The translations under genes were made by a program, and so were the position numbers. From positions 558,627-622,626 of the forward strand of contig PEKW01000006.1 of NCBI GenBank assembly GCA_002796995.1: a stretch of 64,000 nucleotides of DNA, in the 5' to 3' direction. The notes under the pieces are model-generated. The model was not told the DNA's origin, searched no databases, and worked only from the letters and a program-made list of their open reading frames with translations. Source of the DNA: Rhizobium sp. (GTDB lineage Bacteria; Pseudomonadota; Alphaproteobacteria; Rhizobiales; Rhizobiaceae). How positions within the stretch are numbered: position 1 is the first letter of the stretch; every line of letters begins with the position of its first letter. Shown here in pieces: positions 19,101 through 28,501 of the stretch.

Positions 19101-20026
19101 GCCGCGCCAAGGTCGACGTTGGCATTAACCGTGACATTGAGAGTGCCGGAGCCGCTCGCGCCGAGATAGAGATCGCCGCGCACCAACCATTGGCTGCCGA
19201 GGCCGTCGACATTGACGCTGCTACCCGAGGCGGAGGCCAGATTGGCGATGGTCGCGGTGCCGCTTTGGACAAAGCCTTCATTGATCACGTCCAGCGTACC
19301 CATCCCGCCGCCGCCGACAAGCAGGCCACCCGTCGTGGTCCAGGTCGAGCCGGTCCCGCTGACCAGGGCCTCTCCGATGGTATTGGTGCCGTTGGCGATG
19401 ATGCTGTCGGCGCTCGTCACGTCGGAACCGGAGAGGATGTTGAGATAGCCATGGCCGCCGCTGGAGGCGTCGCCGCCGAAGCCGACATAGAGAAGGCCGG
19501 AAGTGGTCAGGCTGGCATTGTCCTGAAGGTTGACCGTGCCGGTCGATGTCGTGCCGGACGCAATGTTCATTTCCCCGGTGGTGACCGCCGCGCCGTCCAG
19601 GATGCTGATGACGCCGTCGCCGCCATTGCCGACATAGATCGCCCCGGAATTGGTCCAGTCATTGCCGGCTCCGGTGATGGTGGCCGACCCCGTCGAACCG
19701 CTGTTCCAGCCAAGCGACACGGAATCCGACGTCAGGTCGTCCTCCATGGTCAGATCGGCCGCGCCGCCAAGCCCAAGGAACAGCGTTCCGACATTGGCGC
19801 CGGCGCCGTCGATCACCACGCCGGGCGCATCGATGCGAGCGGTGTCGCCGGCATTCGGCGTGTGCCCGTCCCAGACCCAGTTGCTGTCGACGAACCAGTC
19901 ATTGGTGCCGCCGCTCCAGTAGACGGAATCGGCCTGCGCTGCGCCGGAAAAACCGGCGGCAAGGGACAGCGCCAGGGCGCTCGTCGACGACAGACGGATA
20001 CGATGCGCGAGACGGGCGTTGTTCAT
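16190..20026 (-). CDS. Autotransporter (type V secretion) with beta-helical passenger and C-terminal beta-barrel
   Basis: Signal peptide SSTSALALSLAAGFSGAAQA; DSVYWSGGTNDWFVDSNW; many ATITGAGNDWTNSG.IYVGNGGDG.. repeats; TLGNVAVASGGTVAPGNSIGTISVG; C-terminal barrel ending in LDVRF. Confidence 0.92.
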   Translation of the reverse strand: MNNARLAHRIRLSSTSALALSLAAGFSGAAQADSVYWSGGTNDWFVDSNWVWDGHTPNAGDTARIDAPGVVIDGAGANVGTLFLGLGGAADLTMEDDLTSDSVSLGWNSGSTGSATITGAGNDWTNSGAIYVGNGGDGVISILDGAAVTTGEMNIASGTTSTGTVNLQDNASLTTSGLLYVGFGGDASSGGHGYLNILSGSDVTSADSIIANGTNTIGEALVSGTGSTWTTTGGLLVGGGGMGTLDVINEGFVQSGTATIANLASASGSSVNVDGLGSQWLVRGDLYLGASGSGTLNVTVNANVDLGAAYLGYTAAGSGAIVVDNAILSIADRIGIGYNGTGSLTIRNGAFVRSDGAILGWNAASTGTATVTGAGSRWRNTGTLYVGNLGDGFLTIASNADVSSTDGYVGTEAGSDSELLVTGSGSGWTLSGAFFVGHNSGAEGTVTIANGGYVGSAQGILGDLAGSVGTMTVTGSRSMWAAVVDPAMLYSGDLNVGRHGTGHLSVVNSGAVYGNRLHIGNEVGSSGTVIVSGPGSTLALDDRLSIGIEGDGELTVANGATVRADRIVIADDAGSSGILNIGAAAGDAAATRGVIDTDTVIFGDGDGEIVFNHTATDYVFGADVTGTGMLSFLSGATELTGNYSGFTGDLSIDGGLVSINTDMRSAVVSVLDGELTVANGVTLSADRIVIADDAGSSGILNIGAAAGDAAATAGVIDTDTVIFGDGDGEIVFNHTATDYVFGADVTGTGTLSFLSGITELTGDYSAFTGGLSIEGGLVSVNTDTLSVVANVLDGATLGGTGTLGNVAVASGGTVAPGNSIGTISVGDITFASGSFYSVEVDDLGNSDLIDASGTATIDSGATVTVGPENGTDDGSTYTSGTVYTILSAAGGVNGSFGTLTDSFAFLDGRLTYDADNVFLTLLRNDIAFSSLAETRNQVAVGTALESLAIGDALYDAVVGLGAADVQGAFDDLSGDIHASTKGMLVDDSHYVRDAFNARLLGDSSQGHGFWTSAFGAWARSESDGNAGSLAHSTGGFAGGADTVLADEWRMGFAGAYSQTSFDEASRGASGTSDNASLGLYGGRSFGALDLRFGAAYTWHEISTERTVDAGSLDDRNEADYDARTAQLFGEASYDIDTSLGRISPFAGLAYVHLRTDGFTETGGVTAVSVEADSYDTTYGTLGLRGEAPLALGDTKAVLHGMVGWRHDFGDGLPDARLAFAGSDSFTVYGVPSARDVAVMEAGFSVPVSENALLGLSYAGQAGEGEWEQQVKGRLDVRF
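17648..18375 (-). repeat. Tandem duplication (2 x ~363 bp, 121 aa) inside the autotransporter passenger
   Basis: GELTVANG(A/V)T(V/L)(R/S)ADRIVIADDAGSSGILNIGAAAGDAAAT(R/A)GVIDTDTVIFGDGDGEIVFNHTATDYVFGADVTGTG... occurs twice in tandem; same DNA phrases recur ~363 bp apart (e.g. tcagttcgcc at 18001 and 18364). Confidence 0.9.
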
Positions 20027-20240
20027 GCAGGGCCTCCCGGAGACACCGCGACGGCCAAACCAGCCGTCCCGGCACCTCTAAATTGATTAAAGAATCGATC
20101 CGATCCTTTTCCCAAGCCGGGAACAAATCCGTCAATGGAAAGCACACGTACCTTCCCGATACACCCGAAAATGGTCGCGGATAGCAGCATGCGCGCCACA
20201 CGCTACCATTCGGCGATGGGCGTCACAGATCGATAGCTGC

Positions 20241-21116
20241 CTAGAGTGCGTTGCGCCTTGCCAGCACGTTTTCCCGCCAGACCGTGAACAGCCCGGCGCC
20301 GACGACGATCGCCGCGCCGATCACCATATTGGCCCGCAGCACCTCGCCGAAGACGAGGACGGCGATACCGGAGGCCAGTACAAGCTGCAGATAGGTGATC
20401 GGCTGGACCGCCACGGCATGGAGATTGTCATAGGCCTTGATCAGCAGATAGTGACCGGCAATTCCGGTGCAGCAGAGCAGGATCATCCATTTCCAGTCGG
20501 ACGGCGAAATCTCCGTCCAGAAGAACGGCCCGGCAATCGACAGCGCCACCGCACCGACCGTGCCGATATAGAAGAAGCTCGTCATCGGCCCGTCCACCCG
20601 GCTGACCAGCCGCGTCATCAGTCCGTAGAGCGCGCCGATCACGGCCGTCGAGATCGGCAGGATCACCAGCGGACTGAACTGGTCGCCGCTGGGCGACAGG
20701 ATCAGCAGTACGCCGCACAGGCCGACCCCGATGGCCGTCCAGCGCCGCCATCCGACCTTCTCGCCGAGGATCGGCACCGACAGCAGCGCGACGATCAGCG
20801 GCCCGGAGGCGAAGATCGCCTGCGACTGGGCAAGCCCGACCTTGGCGAAAGCGGTGATGGCGATCGGGATCTGCACGGCCAGCAGCAGGCCGCGGGCGAT
20901 CTGCAGGACCGGGCGTCTGGTAGCGACCGCCGCCCTCAGCCCGCCGCGTGCCCGCATGGCGAACAGGATGGCGAAGATCGCGAACGCCCAATAGCGGAAC
21001 ATCGCCACCAGCACCGGCGGATAGTACATGCCGAGATGCTTCGAGACGGCGTCCTGCACCGAAAATATGGTGAAGGCGATGATGGCGAAGGCATAGCCGA
21101 GCGGCGTGGACTTCAT
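20241..21116 (-). CDS. EamA/DMT-superfamily transporter
   Basis: MKSTPLGYAFAIIAFTIFSVQDAVSKHLGMYYPPVLVAMFRYWAFA... ten-TM EamA pattern; ATG at 21116. Confidence 0.88.
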   Translation of the reverse strand: MKSTPLGYAFAIIAFTIFSVQDAVSKHLGMYYPPVLVAMFRYWAFAIFAILFAMRARGGLRAAVATRRPVLQIARGLLLAVQIPIAITAFAKVGLAQSQAIFASGPLIVALLSVPILGEKVGWRRWTAIGVGLCGVLLILSPSGDQFSPLVILPISTAVIGALYGLMTRLVSRVDGPMTSFFYIGTVGAVALSIAGPFFWTEISPSDWKWMILLCCTGIAGHYLLIKAYDNLHAVAVQPITYLQLVLASGIAVLVFGEVLRANMVIGAAIVVGAGLFTVWRENVLARRNAL

Positions 21117-21197
21117 GAAACCGGCTGACCTGGGACGGGCGAAAACGGGAGCGCCACAGGGAGAGCGGCGAATCGATCGTATACGTCTCTTGTCATT

Positions 21198-21217
21198 TGC
21201 AAAGTCGGAACTTTGCA
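21198..21217. promoter_or_regulatory. Inverted repeat, putative LysR-type operator
   Basis: TGCAAAGT-cgga-ACTTTGCA in the DMT/LysR divergent region. Confidence 0.6.
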
Positions 21218-21313
21218 CACCTGCCCTGCGGCAGACGAAGCCGAGGGACGTCGTGGCCAGCCAGCAACTCCTGCCGCTTGCCCTTGCGCCACCGCCCATG
21301 CTCTAACGGCGCC

Positions 21314-22222
21314 ATGGCCTTCACGCTTCGCCAGCTGCAGTATTTCATCGCCGTCGCCGAGCAGGGCTCCGTGACGCGGGCGGCCCAGAACCTGTCGATC
21401 TCGCAGTCCTCGGTGACCGAGGCGATCAAGGAACTGGAGGGCGATCTCGGCGTCGAACTGTTCGACCGCCATCCGCGCGGCCTGTCGATCACCCATAACG
21501 GCCACCAGTTCCTGCGCCACGCCACCAAGATCCTGGCGACCGTCTCCGATGCGCGCAACGCCTTTTCCGAGACCCAGGAAAACACAGGCGGCACGCTCAA
21601 TATCGGCGTCACCTCGCTGGTCGCCGGCTACGTGCTCTCCGACCTGCTCGCCCGCTATCGCCGCGCCTGCCCCGGCGTCGAGGTTTCGGCCATCGAGGAC
21701 AATGGCTCGTATCTCGAACACCTGCTGATCGGCGGCGAACTCGACGTCGCCGTCATGGTCATCTCCAACCTGCGCGACCGCATGGCGCTGCAGGCCGAAA
21801 TCCTCGAAACCTCGCCCTACCGCCTGTGGCTGCCCATGGGCCACCCGCTCGTCTCCGCCGACATCATCTCGATCGCCGACATCGCCCGCGAACCGCTGAT
21901 CATGCTGACCGTCGACGAAATCGAGGAAAACACCGGCAAGCTCCTCTCGGCGCTCGGCGCCCGCCCGCACGTCGCCTTCCGCACCCGCTCGGTCGAAGCA
22001 GTGCGCAGCCTGGTCGCGACCGGCGCCGGCGTGGCGCTCCTGCCCGACCTCGTCTACCGCCCCTGGTCGCTGGAAGGCGACCGCATCGAAAGCCGCGACG
22101 TCTCCGGCGCCCTGCCGGTCGTCCAGGTCGGCATGGTCTGGCGCAAGGGCTCGAGCCTGCCGCAATCCGCCCGCGACTTCGTCGGCATAGCCGAGGCTCT
22201 CAGAAGCGGGCGGGGACGTTAA
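21314..22222 (+). CDS. LysR-family transcriptional regulator
   Basis: MAFTLRQLQYFIAVAEQGSVTRAAQNLSISQSSVTEAIKELEGDLGVELFDRHPRGLSIT. Confidence 0.93.
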   Translation: MAFTLRQLQYFIAVAEQGSVTRAAQNLSISQSSVTEAIKELEGDLGVELFDRHPRGLSITHNGHQFLRHATKILATVSDARNAFSETQENTGGTLNIGVTSLVAGYVLSDLLARYRRACPGVEVSAIEDNGSYLEHLLIGGELDVAVMVISNLRDRMALQAEILETSPYRLWLPMGHPLVSADIISIADIAREPLIMLTVDEIEENTGKLLSALGARPHVAFRTRSVEAVRSLVATGAGVALLPDLVYRPWSLEGDRIESRDVSGALPVVQVGMVWRKGSSLPQSARDFVGIAEALRSGRGR

Positions 22223-22240
22223 ATCTCATATTCTTGGTGG

Positions 22241-22375
22241 ACTCCCCCTCTGGCCTGCCGGCCATCTCCCCCACAAGGGGGGAGAACACGCGTGGGACCG
22301 TTCTGCCCTGAACCTGCCGCAGCTTTCGCGGAAAGGCCCCTCCCCCTTGTGGGGAGGGGTTGGGGAGGGGTCTTC
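22241..22375. repeat. Intergenic palindromic repeat, family B
   Basis: ctccccctctggcctgccggccatctcccccacaaggggggaga ... ggcccctcccccttgtggggaggggttggggaggggt. Confidence 0.7.
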
Positions 22376-22506
22376 ATGCCTTACCTTTCGGAAAAACCGA
22401 TAGCGACTTTCTGACAAATGAATTTGCGAATGCGGCGATTTCGCGTCACCTTGATCCTCGGGAACAAACGCCGCGACAAGGCGGCCCCCAACCGGGAGAA
22501 ATCGCT

Positions 22507-23664
22507 ATGAGAAAGTTATTGCAGTCCTGCACCGCAATCATCGCCGTTGCCAGCTTCGCCACCAATGCCATCGCCCAGGAACCGCTGAAGGAACTCGGCA
22601 AGGGTGAAGGCGCGCTCTCCATCGTCGCCTGGGCCGGCTATATCGAGCGCGGCGAAACCGACAAGAATTACGACTGGGTCACCAAGTTCGAAGCCGACAC
22701 CGGCTGCAAGGTCACCGTCAAGACCGCCGCGACCTCGGACGAAATGGTCGCCCTGATGAACGAAGGCGGCTTCGACCTCGTCACCGCCTCGGGAGACGCG
22801 TCGCTCCGCCTCGTCGCCGGCAAGCGCGTCCAGCCGATCAACACAGACCTCATCCCGTCGTGGAAGACCATCGACGAGCGCCTGCAGAACGCGCCCTGGC
22901 ACACCAAGGACGGCGTTCACTACGGCACGCCCTATGTCTGGGGCCCGAACGTGCTGATGTACAACACCGAAGCCTTCAAGGAAGCGCCGACCAGCTGGAA
23001 GGTCGTCTTCGAGGAAATGACGCTCGCCGACGGCAAGTCCAACAAGGGCCGCGTCCAGGCCTATGACGGCCCGATCTATGTCGCCGACGCCGCCCTCTAC
23101 CTGATGAAGCACAAGCCGGAACTTGGCATCAAGGACCCCTACGAGCTGAACGAGGACCAGTACAAGGCCGCCCTCGACCTGCTGCGCGTCCAGCGCACGC
23201 TGGTCGGCCGCTACTGGCACGACGCCATGATCCAGATCGACGACTTCAAGAACGAAGGCGTCGTGGCTTCCGGTTCCTGGCCGTTCCAGGTCAACCTGAT
23301 GAAGGCCGAAGGCGCCAAGATCGCCTCCACCTTCCCGGAAGAAGGCGTCACCGGCTGGGCCGACACCACCATGCTGCACGCCGACAGCGAGCACCCGAAC
23401 TGCGCCTACATGTGGATGGAGCATTCGCTCTCGCCCAAGGTCCAGGGCGACGTCTCCGCCTGGTTCGGCACCGTTCCCTCGGTTCCTGCCGCCTGCAAGG
23501 GCAATGAACTGCTGACCGACGAAGGCTGCACGACCAACGGCTACGACAATTTCGAGAAGATCAGCTTCTGGAAGACGCCGACTTCGAAGTGCGAAAGCCA
23601 GGGCGAATGTGTGCCGTATCACCGCTGGGTATCTGACTACATCGGCGTGATCGGCGGACGCTAA
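22507..23664 (+). CDS. ydcS: Polyamine-type ABC transporter substrate-binding protein (YdcS/PotD-like)
   Basis: Signal peptide; LSIVAWAGYIERGETDKNYDWVTKFEADTGCKVTVKTAATSDEMVALMNEGGFDLVTASGDASLRL...; first gene of a set in ydcSTUV-patD order. Confidence 0.85.
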   Translation: MRKLLQSCTAIIAVASFATNAIAQEPLKELGKGEGALSIVAWAGYIERGETDKNYDWVTKFEADTGCKVTVKTAATSDEMVALMNEGGFDLVTASGDASLRLVAGKRVQPINTDLIPSWKTIDERLQNAPWHTKDGVHYGTPYVWGPNVLMYNTEAFKEAPTSWKVVFEEMTLADGKSNKGRVQAYDGPIYVADAALYLMKHKPELGIKDPYELNEDQYKAALDLLRVQRTLVGRYWHDAMIQIDDFKNEGVVASGSWPFQVNLMKAEGAKIASTFPEEGVTGWADTTMLHADSEHPNCAYMWMEHSLSPKVQGDVSAWFGTVPSVPAACKGNELLTDEGCTTNGYDNFEKISFWKTPTSKCESQGECVPYHRWVSDYIGVIGGR

Positions 23665-23666
23665 AA

Positions 23667-23778
23667 TCCCCTTCTCCCCAGCGGGGAGAAGGTGCCCGAA
23701 GGGCGGATGAGGGGGCCGAGCGTTCCGCCCCCTCATCGCCTCGCATTCGCTCGGCACTTCTCCCGCTGGGGAGAAGAG
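23667..23778. repeat. Palindromic repeat, family A, located between ydcS- and ydcT-like genes
   Basis: ccccttctccccagcggggagaaggtgcccgaagggcggatgagggggc...gccccctcatcgcctcgcattcgctcggcacttctcccgctggggagaag. Confidence 0.8.
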
Positions 23779-23818
23779 GTCGACGCGTCGAGGCCATCCA
23801 AAACCATCCGGAGTACCT

Positions 23819-24805
23819 ATGACCGCAGCCGTTGAATTCACGCAGGTGTCGCGCCATTTCGGCGCCGTCAAAGCCGTCGATGCCGTCGACCTGAAAATCG
23901 CGCCCGGCGAGTTCTTCGCCATGCTCGGACCCTCCGGTTCCGGCAAGACGACCTGCCTGCGCCTGATCGCCGGCTTCGAACAGCCGACTTCCGGCCATAT
24001 CGAGATCTTCGGCGAAACGGCCGAAGGCGTGCCGCCCTATCGCCGCCACGTCAACACGGTGTTCCAGGACTATGCCCTTTTCCCCCATCTCAACATCCTC
24101 GACAACGTCGCCTACGGGCTGATGGTCAAGGGCGTGGAGAAATCCGAACGGCTGCAGCTCGCCGAACAGGCGCTCGACCTCGTCAAGCTGCCGGGCTACG
24201 GCGCGCGCAAGCCGGGCCAGCTGTCGGGCGGCCAGCGCCAGCGCGTCGCGCTCGCCCGCGCGCTCGTCAACAAGCCGAAGGTGCTCCTTCTCGACGAACC
24301 GCTCGGCGCGCTCGACCTCAAGCTGCGCGAGCAGATGCAGGAAGAGCTGAAGACCTTGCAGCGCTCGCTCGGCATCACCTTCATCTTCGTCACCCATGAC
24401 CAGGGCGAGGCACTGTCGATGGCCGATCGCGTCGCCGTGTTCAACGACGGCAAGATCGTTCAGGCCGGCACGCCGGAAGAAATCTACAACCATCCGAAGA
24501 CCCGCTTCGTCGCCGATTTCGTCGGCTCCTCCAACGTCATCGCCCCGGCCGAGATGCTGAAGCTCGGCGGCGAGGCGAAATGGGCAAGCCTGCGCCCGGA
24601 GGCCATCCGCCTGATGGCCGGCGGTATTCCCGCGACCGTGCGCTCGCACAGCTTCCTCGGCGCCGCCACCCGCGTCACGGTAGGAGCCGGCAATATCGTC
24701 CTGTCGGTCATGGTGCCGGCGGGCCAGCCGGTGCCGGACATCGGCGCCGCGACCGGGCTTTCCTGGCAGCCCTCCGACCTGCACTACATGGACGACGCGG
24801 CATGA
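23819..24805 (+). CDS. ydcT: Polyamine ABC transporter ATP-binding protein (YdcT/PotA-like)
   Basis: [56 protein letters not shown]-terminal TOBE-like region. Confidence 0.9.
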   Translation: MTAAVEFTQVSRHFGAVKAVDAVDLKIAPGEFFAMLGPSGSGKTTCLRLIAGFEQPTSGHIEIFGETAEGVPPYRRHVNTVFQDYALFPHLNILDNVAYGLMVKGVEKSERLQLAEQALDLVKLPGYGARKPGQLSGGQRQRVALARALVNKPKVLLLDEPLGALDLKLREQMQEELKTLQRSLGITFIFVTHDQGEALSMADRVAVFNDGKIVQAGTPEEIYNHPKTRFVADFVGSSNVIAPAEMLKLGGEAKWASLRPEAIRLMAGGIPATVRSHSFLGAATRVTVGAGNIVLSVMVPAGQPVPDIGAATGLSWQPSDLHYMDDAA

Positions 24806-25752
24806 GCGAGGTCGCCACCACATCGATCCTGCCGGGGCGCGGCGGCGTCATGGGGCGCCTGTCGGACCTGTTCTGGCGCCGCCCCAACCTGCTGCTCGCG
24901 CTGATGCTGATCCCGCCGCTCCTGTGGCTCGGCATCATCTATGTCGGCTCGCTGGTCGCCCTGCTGATGCAGAGCTTCTTTTCGATCGACGAATTCTCCG
25001 GAATGATCAACTACGAGCCGACGCTCGCCACCTATGGCCAGCTGCTCAACCCGGCCAATTTCGACATCATCCTCCGTACCGTGCTGATGGCCGCCGTCGT
25101 CACGCTCGCCTCCGCCGTGCTCGCCTTCCCGATCGCTTACTATGCCGCCCGCTACGCCACCGGCAAATGGAAGGCCTTCTTCTATCTCGGCGTCATGCTG
25201 CCGCTTTGGTCGAGCTATCTGGTCAAGGTCTATGCCTGGAAGCTGATCCTCGCCAAGGAAGGCATCCTCACCTGGATCTTCGCGCAACTGCACCTGACCT
25301 GGCTGCTCGACGCCATCCTGGCGATCCCGGTGATCGGCGGCAATTCGCTGTCGATCAGCTATATCGGCACCTTTCTCGTCTTCGTCTATGTCTGGCTGCC
25401 CTTCATGATCCTGCCGGTCCAGGCAGCGCTCGAGCGTGTGCCCGGCAACCTGATCGAGGCCTCGGGCGATCTCGGCGCCCGGCCGAACCAGACTTTCCGC
25501 CACGTGCTTCTGCCGCTGGCGCTCCCCGGCCTCATCGCCGGCTCGATCTTCACCTTCTCGCTGACGCTCGGTGACTACATCATCCCGCAGATCGTCGGCT
25601 CCTCGCGCCTTTTCATCGGCCAGGCCGTCTATGCCCAGCAGGGCACGGCCGGCAACGTGCCGCTCGCCGCCGCCTTCTCGGTCGTGCCGATCGTCATCAT
25701 GGGCCTTTATCTCTGGGCTGCCAAACGCATGGGGGCTTTCGATGCGCTCTGA
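24802..25752 (+). CDS. ydcU: Polyamine ABC transporter permease (YdcU/PotB-like)
   Basis: BPD permease; EAA-like loop [53 protein letters not shown] at 24802 overlapping upstream stop. Confidence 0.9.
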   Translation: MSEVATTSILPGRGGVMGRLSDLFWRRPNLLLALMLIPPLLWLGIIYVGSLVALLMQSFFSIDEFSGMINYEPTLATYGQLLNPANFDIILRTVLMAAVVTLASAVLAFPIAYYAARYATGKWKAFFYLGVMLPLWSSYLVKVYAWKLILAKEGILTWIFAQLHLTWLLDAILAIPVIGGNSLSISYIGTFLVFVYVWLPFMILPVQAALERVPGNLIEASGDLGARPNQTFRHVLLPLALPGLIAGSIFTFSLTLGDYIIPQIVGSSRLFIGQAVYAQQGTAGNVPLAAAFSVVPIVIMGLYLWAAKRMGAFDAL

Positions 25753-26554
25753 TCGATCCTCGGCCGGATGGCCCCTCAAGATCGCAGCCGCCGGCGGGCT
25801 CCTGTTCCTGCACCTGCCGATCCTCCTGATCTTCGTCTACGCCTTCACCACCGAGGAAAAGAGCTTCCAGTGGCCGCCGCCGGGCTTCACCACCAAGTGG
25901 TTCGCCGTCACCTGGAACCGGCCGGACGTGTGGGAAGCGCTGACGCTTTCGGTCAAGGTCGCCTCGATCGCCACCGCCGTTGCGCTGCTGCTCGGCACGC
26001 TGGCCGCGGCCGCCGTCTCGCGCACCAAGTTCTTCGGCCGTGAAGTGATCTCGCTGCTGGTCATCCTGCCGATCGCGCTTCCCGGCATCATCACCGGCAT
26101 CGCGCTGCGCTCGGCCTTCTCGCTCGCCGACGTCCCGTTCTCGATGTGGACGATCATCCTCGGCCACGCGACCTTCTGCGTCGTCGTCGTCTACAACAAC
26201 GCGGTCGCCCGCTTCCGCCGCACCTCGGGCTCGCTGATCGAGGCGTCGATGGATCTCGGCGCCGACGGCTTCCAGACCTTCCGCTACGTGGTGCTGCCGA
26301 ATATTGCGACGGCCCTTCTCGCCGGCGGCATGCTCGCCTTCGCGCTGTCCTTCGACGAGGTCATCGTCACGACCTTCACCGCCGGCCAACAGTCGACGCT
26401 GCCGATCTGGATGCTCGAAGAACTGATCCGCCCGCGCCAGCGCCCGGTCACCAATGTGGTTGCCATGCTGGTGGTGATCGTCACGCTCCTGCCGATCCTG
26501 GCCGCCTATTACCTGACCCGCGACACCGACCAGATTTCCGGCAGCGGCAAATAA
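25742..26554 (+). CDS. ydcV: Polyamine ABC transporter permease (YdcV/PotC-like)
   Basis: [54 protein letters not shown] at 25742. Confidence 0.9.
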   Translation: MRSDRSSAGWPLKIAAAGGLLFLHLPILLIFVYAFTTEEKSFQWPPPGFTTKWFAVTWNRPDVWEALTLSVKVASIATAVALLLGTLAAAAVSRTKFFGREVISLLVILPIALPGIITGIALRSAFSLADVPFSMWTIILGHATFCVVVVYNNAVARFRRTSGSLIEASMDLGADGFQTFRYVVLPNIATALLAGGMLAFALSFDEVIVTTFTAGQQSTLPIWMLEELIRPRQRPVTNVVAMLVVIVTLLPILAAYYLTRDTDQISGSGK

Positions 26555-26590
26555 CATCAAAGACAACTCGATACGTTGAGGGAGAACGAC

Positions 26591-28015
26591 ATGGACACGC
26601 AAATGCTGATCGGCTCGAAATTCGAGGCCGGCACCGAGATCGAGGAAAAGGTTCTGAACCCGAAGACCGGCGAGACCATTCTCTCCCTGCCCGAGGCCTC
26701 GCTCGCCCAGGTGGACGCCGCCGTCGATGCCGCCGAAAAGGCCTTCGACAGCTGGTCCGCCACCACCCCGTCGCAGCGTTCCGCCTATCTCTTGAAGATC
26801 GCCGACGCGATCGAGCAGGATGCCGCCGGCTTCGCCACACTGGAAAGCCTCAACTGCGGCAAGCCGATCAATGCCGTCCTGAATGACGAAATCCCGGCCA
26901 TCGTCGACTGCTGGCGCTTCTTCGCCGGCGCCATCCGCTCGCTGCACGCCCCGGTCGCCGGTGAATACCTGCCCGGCCACACCTCGATGATCCGCCGCGA
27001 TCCGGTCGGCATCGTCGGTTCGATCGCACCGTGGAACTATCCGCTGATGATGATGGCCTGGAAGCTAGCGCCGGCGATCGCCGGGGGCAACACCGTCGTC
27101 TTCAAGCCGTCCGAACAGACCCCGCTCACCGCCCTGAAGCTGGCCAAGCTGCTCGCCGACATCCTGCCGGAAGGCGTGGTCAACGTCGTGCTCGGCCGCG
27201 GCGAAAGCGTCGGCAACGCCATCATCAACCATGGCAAGGTCAACATGGTGTCCATCACCGGCGACATCGCCACCGGCAAGAAGGTGCTGGCCGCCGCCGC
27301 CAAGTCGGTCAAGCGCACCCATCTCGAACTCGGCGGCAAGGCCCCGGTCATCGTCTATGACGATGCCGACCTCGAAGCCGTCGTCGCCGGCATCCGCACC
27401 TTCGGCTTCTACAATGCCGGCCAGGACTGCACCGCCGCCTGCCGCATCTACGCCTCCGACAAGATCTACGACAACTTCGTCGCCGACCTCGCCTCGGCCG
27501 TCTCGACGCTGAAGTTCAACCAGGCCGACGACACCGAAAACGAGATCGGCCCGCTGATCTCCAGGCGCCAGCGCGACCGCGTCGAAAGCTTCGTCACCCG
27601 TGCCTCCGAGCACAGCCACATGGAGGTCGTCACCGGCGGCAAGGTGTCGGGCGAAAAGGGCTTCTTCTACGCCCCGACCGTCATCGCCGGCGCGCTGCAG
27701 GACGACGAGATCGTGCGCCGCGAAGTCTTCGGCCCGGTCGTCTCGGTCACCCGCTTCTCGGACACCGACGATGCGATCGCCTGGGCGAACGACAGCGATT
27801 ATGGCCTTGCCTCCTCGGTCTGGACCAAGGACATCTCCCGCGCCATGAAGACCGCAGCGCGGCTCCGCTACGGCTGCACCTGGATCAACACCCACTTCAT
27901 GCTTTGCAACGAGATGCCGCATGGCGGCCTGAAGCAGTCCGGCTACGGCAAGGACATGTCGGTCTATGCGCTGGAGGACTACACCGCTGTCCGCCACGTG
28001 ATGATCGCGCATTGA
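26591..28015 (+). CDS. patD: Gamma-aminobutyraldehyde dehydrogenase (PatD/YdcW-like aldehyde dehydrogenase)
   Basis: ALDH family: [63 protein letters not shown]; follows ydcSTUV-like genes. Confidence 0.88.
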   Translation: MDTQMLIGSKFEAGTEIEEKVLNPKTGETILSLPEASLAQVDAAVDAAEKAFDSWSATTPSQRSAYLLKIADAIEQDAAGFATLESLNCGKPINAVLNDEIPAIVDCWRFFAGAIRSLHAPVAGEYLPGHTSMIRRDPVGIVGSIAPWNYPLMMMAWKLAPAIAGGNTVVFKPSEQTPLTALKLAKLLADILPEGVVNVVLGRGESVGNAIINHGKVNMVSITGDIATGKKVLAAAAKSVKRTHLELGGKAPVIVYDDADLEAVVAGIRTFGFYNAGQDCTAACRIYASDKIYDNFVADLASAVSTLKFNQADDTENEIGPLISRRQRDRVESFVTRASEHSHMEVVTGGKVSGEKGFFYAPTVIAGALQDDEIVRREVFGPVVSVTRFSDTDDAIAWANDSDYGLASSVWTKDISRAMKTAARLRYGCTWINTHFMLCNEMPHGGLKQSGYGKDMSVYALEDYTAVRHVMIAH

Positions 28016-28136
28016 GGCTCGGTCGCGGATAGGAGATAAAATCGGCGTGGCGAACCGCTACGCCCGAGCTTGCTGGACGATTGCACCAGCATTCCCGTCG
28101 TAGGTTCGACGGAAACGAAGCCCCTCTTTTGTGAAT

Positions 28137-28273
28137 CCCTCTTCTCCCCGTCGGGGAGAAGTGCCGAGCGAATGCGAGGCGATGAGGGGGCGGGATGGTA
28201 CAGCGAGAGTGGCCCGAGCTTCGCTCCCCCCTCATCCGGCGCTGCGCGCCACCTTCTCCCCGCTGGGGAGAAG
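28137..28273. repeat. Palindromic repeat, family A
   Basis: ccctcttctccccgtcggggagaagtgccgagcgaatgcgaggcgatgaggggg ... ccccctcatccggcgctgcgcgccaccttctccccgctggggagaag. Confidence 0.8.
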
Positions 28274-28501
28274 CGGTCCCGAAACCGCTCGTCCCCGACT
28301 GACGAAGGCCTCTTTCAAAACCTGAAGAATAGGGAAAATCCCGCCGATATCTGCCCGCGCCCCCGTAGCGCCAGTGTCGATCGTACAGCCAACGCGTCCC
28401 TCCGGTACGCACCGCTTGCCCCGCACGCGACAGCCCCCGTTTACCTTCGCCTGAGATAATCTGGCGACGCACTGGCCGCTGTACTATCGTCGCCGCAAAT
28501 C

